Assembly (NCBI GenBank): GCA_032353305.1
Contig: JAUCNG010421132.1
Coordinates: forward strand, 1 to 15,862
Direction: 5' to 3'
DNA length: 15,862 nt
Source: Cephalothrix spiralis
Lineage: Eukaryota > Nemertea > Palaeonemertea > Archinemertea > Cephalotrichidae
The notes beneath the pieces were generated by a model, which did not search any database, was not told the DNA's origin, and was given only the letters and a program-made list of their open reading frames with translations. The translations under genes and the position numbers were made by a program. Positions within the stretch are counted from its first letter, which is position 1. The number at the start of each line of letters is the position of its first letter. Shown one piece after another: positions 7,907 to 15,788 of this stretch.

Positions 7907-10900
7907 ATGAGCGACTTAGCTGCAGAATTAGATTCATTTGAGATACATCTTCCTGGTGCCAATGTGATTAAATTCAGTGACAATGTTGAAATTCAACGAT
8001 TCTTCAACAATCAATATCCTGAATGGAAGGCAACTGGTAATGTTACTTCAATTCCTGTTGCCCGTCTTCCAAGACTGTTTCTTCAAAAAGATCAAATGCA
8101 AGAATATTTCCAAAAACGTTTTCAGTCACTGCAGATTGGTGAAGAAGGAGAAATCACTGTATATAAGAAGTTCTTTGACCTGAGCAAAACAAAGGGATAT
8201 AAAAGCGAAGGCATTTTAGTTTTTCCTAATGTCGATGGGAATCATTTTAAGTCAAGTTCAGCAAATGTAGAAATTGACTTAGTCGTGTTGCATCCTAAAA
8301 AGGGGGCGTTTGTTATCAATGTTAAGAACGCTGTGAATGTTGTTACAAAACAATTAGCTAATGATATGAAGAAACACCCAATGTTCATTAGAATGGTTGC
8401 TGAATATGGACATGGAATTCCGGTACCGGTACATGGAGTTGTTTGTTCCATTCAAAAGGCTTTGGACATTAATGCCTTACAACGGACTTCGTTTTTCGAC
8501 GGCATGGTAGGTGAAGTAAGAACAGTATTTCAACCTGACGATATGAGAAACTTTGAAGAGTCGTGGCAAAAGATGATGGGTAAAGTTCCTGATGTCAATG
8601 ATGTTAAAAACATGGAAGCAATTGGTCTACTATCCGCTCGACTAGCTGCACTTAATAGCATGGAAGGTTCATTAGCTCTTATCCATCAATTGATATCTAC
8701 TAATGGATTTCAGAAGTTCTATAAATCGAACTCCGATTGCATAAAATTCGAAGGTGAGCAAGTAAAGGCAGTACTTCAAGACAATCAGGACGACTTTGTG
8801 AAAATTCTTGCTGATGAACTCAAATTTTTAAATGCTTCTGGAAGTGATGGAAAAGAGAAAAAAGGAAAAAGAACCGTAATTCTATGGACAAAGGAACAAT
8901 TAAACGTACTTTGTGAATTATCAAAATCGTTTCATAAATCAACAGAGAGCCGATTTATTGTAGGTGGACCGAAAGGATCAGGAAAGACAATGTTGCTCAC
9001 CTATATTGCTTTACTTGCAAAAAACATATTTGCAAGTAACAATAAAAATAGTCAAGTTCTTGTTGTTGATGGACGGATGGGAGGTTCATATTTGCTCAAT
9101 GAAAAACTTGAGCAAGTGTTTAAAAGTGCTGGGATATCATTTAAATCTTCTGATATAACGCAAGAAGATTTTCAGCTAGCAAAACTAGTATTAGTTGACG
9201 AATTTACAGGTAGCAGTACAGTCGGTAAGCGTCGATCCTTTTTCGACACTTACAACTTCAACAGAGAACAGCACGTTGTTCTTTTCACTTCACGGATTGA
9301 TTCAACTATATATGCCCAACAGAATGAGGTGTATAAACAAATTCCGCTTACAAACACGCTGAGAGCTACCTCTGGAATTGTTCGTTTTGTTGAAAAATTT
9401 CGCAGTTTTGATGTTCTAGGAATCAGTAAACTTGAACTGCCTGGAATCGCAGCACACAATCTTGAATCTTCAGAACCGGATGTGCGTTGTATTAACATAA
9501 AAACAAGTGATGATCCTTATCATGAAATGTTCATCAAAGCTTGCGTAAGCGGTATCAGTGAAACACTAGAAAAGTCTAAGGGAGTTAAAGAAATTCTAGT
9601 TGTCCCATTCCTACATTCTGTCACATTGGACAGAATAATTGATGTGCTTCAGGAGGAAGAGATTAACGTTAAATTTCGACATCCTAAGGAATTAGGTAAT
9701 TTAAGTTATCATCTAGCACATAAATGTGATGACGACATCAATGATAGGCCTACACATGCAGATGTCTTAATGGCCACTGGGAACAACATGGATGGCACAG
9801 AATATTCTTCAGTAATCATCTTGTTAGAACGTTCCCTTCCAATTTGGTGGGAGTCTTATCTGCATCATAGCATGTTAATTGCACTGACAAGATGTACCTC
9901 CCATTGTATGATTGTGTTGAACAATTCACTCGATCCTCCTTTTATTATATTTTCCAAGGTAGACAACCTTGCACCAATCCCCGAAGAATGGAGAGCTACA
10001 ATGGAGAATGACAATGTGCCTTCATATGTACAATTATTAGTTAATGATCACGATGTCGATGCATCTTTTGAAACTGTCATCAGCCAAACAAATAAACTAT
10101 CAGGGCCGATTATCATAGCTGGTGACCCCATTTTGAATTCAAAAATCTTAACGAAGATTGCAATTCCTGTGGAATACCGTACCCCCGGTATCGACGCGTT
10201 ATATTCGCATATAAATTGGTGGGAAACAGACAAAGGCAAACATGTAGTGTCTTGTTTATTTTCTGATATTGTCAAATTACTTAGTTCAACGAATTTTTAT
10301 GCAATTTCTACTCTTGTCCTTTTATCACGAAGCAATAATTCGTTTGAATCGATGATGCATACTGTTGACAGACATTTTTTACTCTACGGATTACATTCAA
10401 ATCTATACTCGAGGTACCCAATATTTGTTCTAAGTTCTGTTCCCAGATTCTTAAACGACATGGAATCATCCGTATCCCAAATATCTAACTTCTTTCTTGG
10501 CGAAATTTCTGGACATGAACCGAAAAATTTAGAAGATATGATACCTACTGTCACTGTAGGTGATACAAATGAAAACTGGGATGTGTTGAAAGAGAGAGGT
10601 ACTACACTTTACAGTGCGGGTGATATCAATGGTGCGATTGCAGCATACGAGAAGAGTGCCATTGCCCTTCTCCGAGTTTCGTCCAAAGATATGAAATCGA
10701 AAAGTGTCCCAGATATCCAAGCACAACAACTGAATATTGCAAAGTTGTACACCAACCTTTCAAAAATGTATTTTGAACTAAAAGACAATGACTCAAAATA
10801 CTTGAAATTGTCATTTGATTATGCTAAGAAATCAATTAAGGCAAACAAATACTGGGTTAAAGGATATTATAGAGCTGAGGAAGCAAGTAACCTGATAAGT

Positions 10901-12502
10901 GACTTGGAAGTGGGTCGTACATTTAGCAATATGATTCAAACACTGGAAAACAAAAGTAAAGATGAACTTTGTAAATTGCGAAGGAATTTAGCCATTAAAG
11001 AAAGTATGAGACATTCTCCAAGTTGGGATTTAGTCAAGTTTAAAGACAATGTTTTTTGTGTTGATACAGCTGGTAACGGTCATTTTACAAGCTTGACAGA
11101 AGCTGTTAAAATCATCAATGGTAAGCCGATATCATTTTTTATTCGCCCAGGAGTCTATGAGTCATCCAACAAAATCGTTTTCTTCAAAGTTACAGTTGAT
11201 TTAGTAGGGGACTGGGATCCGATTTGTGATGAAACCCATGGATGGATAATTAAAGATCCACCTGTAATAATTCAGAACACGGTTAAAACGTCTTCTGGAC
11301 CCCATTACCTATTTAATACATTATTAATGAAAGAATCGGAAATTACTATCGCACGAATAAGTATATATGAGTTGAAAAAAGTACACCCATCAAACGCAAT
11401 TAACGGTAATGACAGTAAAATACACCTTCATCAGTGTGCTTTTAAATCAAAATGTAGTGCCAGTGTTGATGTTCAAGATTGTGATTTTACGGGGGAGTAC
11501 TGCAGATCAATTGGTTCATATTCAGCCTTCCTCGTAATTGGAAAGGAATCTAAATTTGATCTTAAGAACACCTTCATTGCAGGAACGAATCATTTTGGTT
11601 TTGAAACAAGGAATGCTGGCGATGTCACCTTAGATGATTGCTCTATAATTGACTGTTTCGGGCAAGGCATCAGTGCTTTAAATGTTACAAACCTGAGAAT
11701 ACGAGATTGTTTGTTTGAAAATAATTGTCGTAACAGGACTGTGAATGAGGGTTCTATTCAATTGGAAAAGTCCAAAGTTGAAATCAAAGATTCCAAAATA
11801 AGAAATCAGAAAGGCCGGGGAATAGTAATAGAGTATGGCAAAGCCATATTTTCCGGACTCAAAATAAGTAAGTGTAAGGAGTGTGCCATTTTGGTACAGG
11901 CTCCTGTTTCTATCCAAAACTGTGTTATTGAAAATTGTGGTACTGGAATAACAATATGCGGGAACATTTTTAATGGAGAGGTATTCCTTGAAAACAATAC
12001 GATCAAAGACATTTTTACAGAAGTTGAATTGCTGCACCCAGAATCCAAGAGACCAATTATGCTTGGAAATGTAAAACATAGAGTGATCGATTTGTGCGAA
12101 GAATTTCGTGAAATGGGCTATGATTACAATTATGAAAGAGGAAAAGTGATAAATGAACGACTCCTCAAGAGAGAGCAGGCCAAAAAAGAGGGAAAGCGCT
12201 CCACTGGTCCACTAGGGAATGTCTTAGGGGAAAATGAGAGTTATAACGAACTAGCAGCACCCGTTACAAACATTTATTGCGAAACATGCTCAATTCCTGA
12301 AAAAGGTTTAGATTATTTTGCGTGTCCATTTTGCAACAATGCCTATTACTGTTCTTCAGAATGTCAAATTAAGGATAGCGATTACCACAAGCCAGCTTGT
12401 GAAACTTATCAGAATCAGCTTAAATACTACAAGGATGAAGTAGCTAAAACAATTATAGAAAATTTTGTCAAATCGTGGTTTTTCCAATTGCCCCAGAGCT
12501 AA
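7907..12502 (+). CDS. NERD-like / SF1 helicase / TPR / beta-helix / MYND multidomain protein
   Basis: This is an uninterrupted 1531-codon frame. Domains in order: a NERD-like fold at about 79-142 (G81-E82, E122-I-D124, then VINVK at 136-140); a superfamily 1 helicase/ATPase core at about 325-675 with TKEQ (Q331), Walker A GPKGSGKT (354-361), Walker B LVLVDE (D431-E432), a VVLFTSR segment at 457-463, LTNTLRATSGIVRF (481-494, R486), NMDGTEYSSVIIL (627-639) and LIALTRC (657-663, R662). An unassigned region follows at about 700-885. TPR-like helices span about 891-1015 (W891..L..G..L...GD...AI..YE). A pectin-lyase-like right-handed beta-helix spans about 1045-1370 (FFIRPGVY, LVGDWDP, then repeated short strands). 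A charged linker leads to a MYND zinc finger at 1458-1498 with all eight ligands (C1458, C1461, C1473, C1476, C1482, C1486, H1494, C1498). There is no signal peptide or membrane segment, so it is probably cytoplasmic or nuclear. NERD is a PD-(D/E)xK nuclease relative, but the usual Glu of ExK is Asn138, so cleavage activity is doubtful. ATP-driven remodelling or sensing of nucleic acid, with TPR/MYND as protein-binding parts, is inference. The C-terminus seems shortened compared with downstream tandem units. Confidence 0.95.
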   Translation: MSDLAAELDSFEIHLPGANVIKFSDNVEIQRFFNNQYPEWKATGNVTSIPVARLPRLFLQKDQMQEYFQKRFQSLQIGEEGEITVYKKFFDLSKTKGYKSEGILVFPNVDGNHFKSSSANVEIDLVVLHPKKGAFVINVKNAVNVVTKQLANDMKKHPMFIRMVAEYGHGIPVPVHGVVCSIQKALDINALQRTSFFDGMVGEVRTVFQPDDMRNFEESWQKMMGKVPDVNDVKNMEAIGLLSARLAALNSMEGSLALIHQLISTNGFQKFYKSNSDCIKFEGEQVKAVLQDNQDDFVKILADELKFLNASGSDGKEKKGKRTVILWTKEQLNVLCELSKSFHKSTESRFIVGGPKGSGKTMLLTYIALLAKNIFASNNKNSQVLVVDGRMGGSYLLNEKLEQVFKSAGISFKSSDITQEDFQLAKLVLVDEFTGSSTVGKRRSFFDTYNFNREQHVVLFTSRIDSTIYAQQNEVYKQIPLTNTLRATSGIVRFVEKFRSFDVLGISKLELPGIAAHNLESSEPDVRCINIKTSDDPYHEMFIKACVSGISETLEKSKGVKEILVVPFLHSVTLDRIIDVLQEEEINVKFRHPKELGNLSYHLAHKCDDDINDRPTHADVLMATGNNMDGTEYSSVIILLERSLPIWWESYLHHSMLIALTRCTSHCMIVLNNSLDPPFIIFSKVDNLAPIPEEWRATMENDNVPSYVQLLVNDHDVDASFETVISQTNKLSGPIIIAGDPILNSKILTKIAIPVEYRTPGIDALYSHINWWETDKGKHVVSCLFSDIVKLLSSTNFYAISTLVLLSRSNNSFESMMHTVDRHFLLYGLHSNLYSRYPIFVLSSVPRFLNDMESSVSQISNFFLGEISGHEPKNLEDMIPTVTVGDTNENWDVLKERGTTLYSAGDINGAIAAYEKSAIALLRVSSKDMKSKSVPDIQAQQLNIAKLYTNLSKMYFELKDNDSKYLKLSFDYAKKSIKANKYWVKGYYRAEEASNLISDLEVGRTFSNMIQTLENKSKDELCKLRRNLAIKESMRHSPSWDLVKFKDNVFCVDTAGNGHFTSLTEAVKIINGKPISFFIRPGVYESSNKIVFFKVTVDLVGDWDPICDETHGWIIKDPPVIIQNTVKTSSGPHYLFNTLLMKESEITIARISIYELKKVHPSNAINGNDSKIHLHQCAFKSKCSASVDVQDCDFTGEYCRSIGSYSAFLVIGKESKFDLKNTFIAGTNHFGFETRNAGDVTLDDCSIIDCFGQGISALNVTNLRIRDCLFENNCRNRTVNEGSIQLEKSKVEIKDSKIRNQKGRGIVIEYGKAIFSGLKISKCKECAILVQAPVSIQNCVIENCGTGITICGNIFNGEVFLENNTIKDIFTEVELLHPESKRPIMLGNVKHRVIDLCEEFREMGYDYNYERGKVINERLLKREQAKKEGKRSTGPLGNVLGENESYNELAAPVTNIYCETCSIPEKGLDYFACPFCNNAYYCSSECQIKDSDYHKPACETYQNQLKYYKDEVAKTIIENFVKSWFFQLPQS

Positions 12503-12735
12503 CAATCCAGGTGAATCTGCGAGTGCTTTTGGCACTTATCAGGTACCAGAGTCTTCGGATGTAGGGGACAGGAGCGCTGATTATGTACCTGAACGAAATA
12601 CTTCGACGACATGTATAAGCCAAAGAACAAAAAGTAAAAGAGAACTGGTAGATGGTAGACATTTCTATACGGTGCGACTTTGTGTTTGTGATTGTCTGCG
12701 GACAGTAGATTACGGTACATTTAGATTGAATCAAA
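12503..12735 (+). pseudogene. Out-of-frame remnant of an ancestral C-terminal tail
   Basis: Directly after the stop, the +1-shifted frame reads RANNPGESASAFGTYQVPE followed by SSDVGDRSADYVPERNTSTT, matching the tails that units 2 and 3 read in continuous frame after the MYND segment. Unit 1 has CCCCAGAGC where unit 3 has CCCCGAGC, one extra base that moves the gene into TAA at 12500-12502. A second change further on (ACATGTATAAG versus ACATATAAG in unit 3) breaks the remnant again. I infer an older protein with about 60 more residues whose tail is now 3' UTR. Ribosomal frameshifting is a less likely alternative; no classic slippery heptamer with an obvious stem was identified. Confidence 0.6.
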
Positions 12736-12777
12736 GGATTTGAAGTTGACCTAGCCGCCATACCCACTTTACCATCG

Positions 12778-13125
12778 TGCAACAATGCCTATTACTGTTC
12801 TTCAGAATGTCAAATTAAGGATAGCGATTACCACAAGCCAGCTTGTGAAGCCTATCAAAATCAGCTTAAATACTACCGGAAGAAAGTTGCTAAACAAACA
12901 GCTAAAACAACTAAGGAATTGGATAAGAAAAGTTTGTCAAATCGTGGCAATTCCCATTGCTCCAGAGCTAACAATCCAGGTGAATCTGCGAGTGCTTTTG
13001 GCACTTATCAGGTACCAGAGTCTTCGGATGTAGGGGACAGGAGCGATGCTTATGTAGCTGAACGAAATAATTCGACGACATATAAGCAAAAGAACGAGAA
13101 GAAAAAGAAAACTGGTAGATGGTAG
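12778..13125 (+). pseudogene. Second 3' unit: half MYND finger plus intact tail
   Basis: The frame is open from just after a TGA at 12727-12729 to TAG at 13123-13125. It reads CNNAYYCSSECQIKDSDYHK, then PACEAYQNQLKYYRKKVAKQ, a Lys-rich segment, and RANNPGESASAFGTYQVPE ending KKKKTGRW. Only the second half of MYND is present (last Cys of the second pair, YC...C, H, C), and there is no upstream ATG in frame, so it cannot encode a working zinc finger alone. It could act as an alternative terminal exon only if a suitable acceptor existed; the best candidate region, the pyrimidine-poor stretch before 12778, is unconvincing. Most likely it is a non-functional duplicate that has kept its frame. Confidence 0.65.
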
Positions 13126-13270
13126 ACATTTTTATACGGTGAGACTTTGTGTTTGTGATAGTCTGCGGACAGTAGATTATGGTACATTGACACTGAATCA
13201 AAGGAGGATACTAGGAGTTATTTGAAGTTCTGACCCAATTGACCTAGCCGCCATACCCACTTTTCCATCG

Positions 13271-13623
13271 TATTTTTGCGTGTCCATCGTGCAACAATGC
13301 CTTTTACTGTTCTTCAGAAATCAGAATGTCAAATTCAGGATAGCGATTTATCACAAGCCAGCTTGTGAAGCCTATCAAAGTCAACTTAAATACTACCGGG
13401 ATGAAGTTGCTAAACAAACAACTAAAACAATTATAGAAAATTTTGTCAAATCGTTTTTCCAATTGCCCCGAGCTAACAATCAGGGTGAATCTGTTAGTGC
13501 TTTCGGCACTTATCTGGTATCAGAGTCTTCGGATGTAGGGGACAGGAGCGCTGCTTATGTACCTGAACGAAATACTTCGACGACATATAAGCCAAAGAAC
13601 AAAAAGAAAACTTGTAGATGTTA
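13271..13623 (+). pseudogene. Third 3' unit: frameshifted MYND, readable tail
   Basis: The unit begins with FACPSCNNAFYCSSE-type sequence, but a 7-base tandem duplication (TCAGAAATCAGAATG near 13314-13327) and an extra base in GATTTATCAC disrupt the finger before its last ligands. After that the frame is continuous: YHKPACEAYQSQLKYYRDE, TIIENFVKSFFQLPRANNQ, then the Ser/Glu/Asp tail ending KKKTCRC and TAG at 13621-13623. The tail runs on without the base gain seen in unit 1, so it is the best guide to the ancestral reading frame. With no start and a broken finger it is a pseudogene fragment. Confidence 0.7.
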
Positions 13624-13778
13624 GACATTTCTATACGGTGAGACTCTGTATTTGTGATTGTCTGCGGACAGTAGATTACGGTAGATTTACATTGAACCAA
13701 TGAAGGATACTAGTTATTTGAAGTTCTGACCAAATTGACCCTGCCCAAGTGTACATATAAGCTATATATCTTATTAGA

Positions 13779-14115
13779 TTTAGGCCTACCGCACACTGGT
13801 CCGTTAGAACGTTAGAAGGCAGCAAAAATCAAACATGTAATCCTAACCAACACAAATTCGCATAATCGCAAGAACGTTAGAACGCCTGGTGTGCGGTGGC
13901 ATAATCGTTAGAACGTTAGAACGCAAGCAAAATCTAACATGTTTAATTTTGCTTGCGTTTTAACGTTCTAACGATTATGCCACCGCACACCAGGAATTTG
14001 AAGCGTCGGCGATCTAACGTTCTTGCGATTATGCGAATTATTGTTGGTTAGGATTACATGTTTGATGTTTGCTGCGTTCTAACGTTCTAACGGACCAGTG
14101 TGCGATAGGCTTAAA
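13779..14115. mobile_element. 337-bp nested double palindrome (foldback element)
   Basis: Outer arms 13779-13880 and 14014-14115 (102 bp each) are inverted repeats with only a handful of mismatches, beginning TTTAGGCCTACCGCACACTG. Inside them a second palindrome, 13885-13933 with 13946-13994 (49 bp each), differs at one base and begins CCTGGTGTGCGGTGGC, a diverged version of the outer end. Each arm carries GTTAGAACGTTAGAA-type words, and AACGTT occurs six times (13808, 13873, 13912, 13962, 14016, 14081). It has no coding capacity. High arm identity suggests recent origin or arm-to-arm conversion. No clean target-site duplication is visible (TTTA left, TTAA right are close), so the transposon family is undetermined. 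Confidence 0.8.
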
Positions 14116-15140
14116 CCATTGCGCCACGATGACCCTCGAGTGTTTTATAATATTTTAATGTATAACAAGAATGGATTCAGTTCATTCTTGCCTGTAGTGA
14201 TAATGCAATTTTCATTTAATTCTACTTTATTCTATAGGTGTAACACCGGCAATGTTAACAGACCCTGTGTACAATCCCAAATCAATGCTGTAAGTATTAT
14301 TAGTTTGTTTTCTTATATTTTGAGCTAGTCAGCAGCCGCTAGAGTCCTGTCGCGTAATCGCCTAAATAAACATTTTTAGAGGGACACTTTTTGGCAATAT
14401 TGATCCAAAAAAATTCTGTCTTACTGTAACTCTGAAATGCGAATTTCTCGGCTCGCGCCTTCGGCGCTTACTTTTTTAAATATAATTATGGCCCTTTCTA
14501 ATTGTTCCCGCAAACTTAAAACATACCTCTTAAAGAGGAAAGGTATTTAAGAAAATTATCCAAAATTTTCCAGATCTGTTATTGACCCCATACGCCGCTC
14601 GCTATTACTCATTCTGGCCTAGCTCCGCCGACTAAAATCATCGGTAATATTTTTATTCCTATTTTTCTAATAGTGCCCTGTACATGGCCTGCGTACGGTA
14701 TGGTAACAATAATATATTTTCCCTTTACGAATGACAAATCAAATAGGTAATCTCCTTTCACCATTTCCAACTGATGTTCCAAATTTGAAGTCAGTCAATC
14801 GATTAAATATTGCGACCAGGATCATCTGTAAACCAGTTGGTTGAAAGAATATGAAGAAAGAAAGAATTTGATCGATTTCAAAATGCCGTATCCTCAAAAC
14901 ACAGTATTGGATCCGTCTTAAAAAATGGCCCATATAAATTCTAATGCGGTAACTGGTCGGTTTCGGGACAATAAGGGTCGGGTTTTCAATGACCGGGCTA
15001 CCCTAAACAAGGACATATTATTTGTTATACAAATGCGCAAAAATCTAGAGTTCACATTCGTTCTATTACTCGTTTTTAACAAGAGGTACTAAGTACAATT
15101 ACACTTTGACCGTAACGCCGACAAGCGCCCTCTCAACTTG
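14116..15140. other. Stretch without a recognisable gene
   Basis: Open frames at 14098-14328 (+) and 14739-14933 (-) have no recognisable family features and I do not call them genes. A GC-rich patch near 14449-14469 contains the small hairpin GCGCCTTCGGCGC. AAATAAA at 14364-14370 could be a polyadenylation signal, but nothing links it to the gene ending 1.86 kb upstream. Confidence 0.4.
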
Positions 15141-15144
15141 TCTC

Positions 15145-15201
15145 GCTAGCGATCCAAGCGCAATATTAGCGCAAGCGCTAATTAGTGCTAGCATCGCTAA
15201 T
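15145..15201. repeat. Cluster of short palindromes rich in GCGCTAAT
   Basis: ATTAGCGC (15165-15172) and GCGCTAAT (15175-15182) form a perfect 8-bp inverted repeat with an AA loop, flanked by TAGCGAT on the left and ATCGCTA on the right, which also pair. Several overlapping GCTAGC and AGCGC words lie between. It may be the centre of a decayed hairpin element; no function is evident. Confidence 0.5.
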
Positions 15202-15788
15202 CATCGCACCCGTACGGCGATCCAATTCATTGACTAGTGCATAAGTCCGAGGGAAAATGTGTACTTTAGCTTTTCAAGGGCATACGATTATTCATATTCA
15301 GTTTTCTTCCATGGAATAATGTTTAAAACATCAGTTTAATGATCTTTAATTGCTGCCTTGAAATTTTGTTTGAAGGAAATTTGTATCCAATTTCCCGTAT
15401 TTTGATCTATCATCGTCTTGCAACCGTCATCAACGTTCAATGACAAGATGTTTTTGTCATTTGCAAATTCAAGAATACGATACCCTAGATTTTTGTTGTC
15501 AGAAGAGTTAACAAGTCTTGAAATGAATCATTAAAGAGATAACAAGATTTGATACCAAACATTAAATATTAAACCTGAAGTTTTAAAATCTTAAAAAAGC
15601 ACAAATCGTCCTAGAATAGGAATCCTATAATGGTACATTTACTCCGCGATTTGCGGCCTGGTACTCCTATTTTGGAATTGCATAAAGCCACATATTTTTT
15701 AAAGCCAAGAGTCGTGAGCGGGTTACCAAGACTTTGGTAGAAAAAAATTGTGAGGCGGCAAAAATGATGGTTTGGTGAATTGTTGGCT
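15202..15788. other. Stretch without a recognisable gene
   Basis: AT-rich DNA with no credible coding region and no clear long repeat. It ends at the tRNA-like SINE head. Confidence 0.4.

Larger units (their letters stand above)
12315..13740 (+). repeat. Tandem triplication of the gene's 3' end
   Basis: Three direct units can be aligned by eye: 12315-12777 (real 3' end of the gene plus its flank), 12778-13270 and 13271 to about 13740. Shared landmarks are TGCAACAATGCC (12332, 12778, 13290), CAAGCCAGCTTGTGAA, TCTTCGGATGTAGGGGACAG, GAACGAAATA and TGTCTGCGGACAGTAGATTA. Identity is high but each unit has its own indels, so the duplications are fairly recent and already decaying. Units 1 and 2 end with the same GACCTAGCCGCCATACCCAC sequence. 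No AATAAA is seen directly after the stop at 12502. Confidence 0.9.

Noticed and set aside
12485-12505. Programmed ribosomal frameshift joining the gene to its out-of-frame tail
   Set aside because: No typical slippery heptamer with a downstream stem was recognised, and the tail is broken again by a second indel, so simple mutation is more likely.
12468-12785. Minus-strand open frames over the 3' units
   Set aside because: The same shadow frame recurs in all three units because the sequence is duplicated; the plus-strand reading explains the conservation better.
14364-14370. Polyadenylation signal of the large gene
   Set aside because: AAATAAA is 1.86 kb past the stop, beyond the tandem units and a transposon; nothing links them.
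14739-14933. 64-codon minus frame
   Set aside because: No family resemblance or clear splice sites; too short to support.
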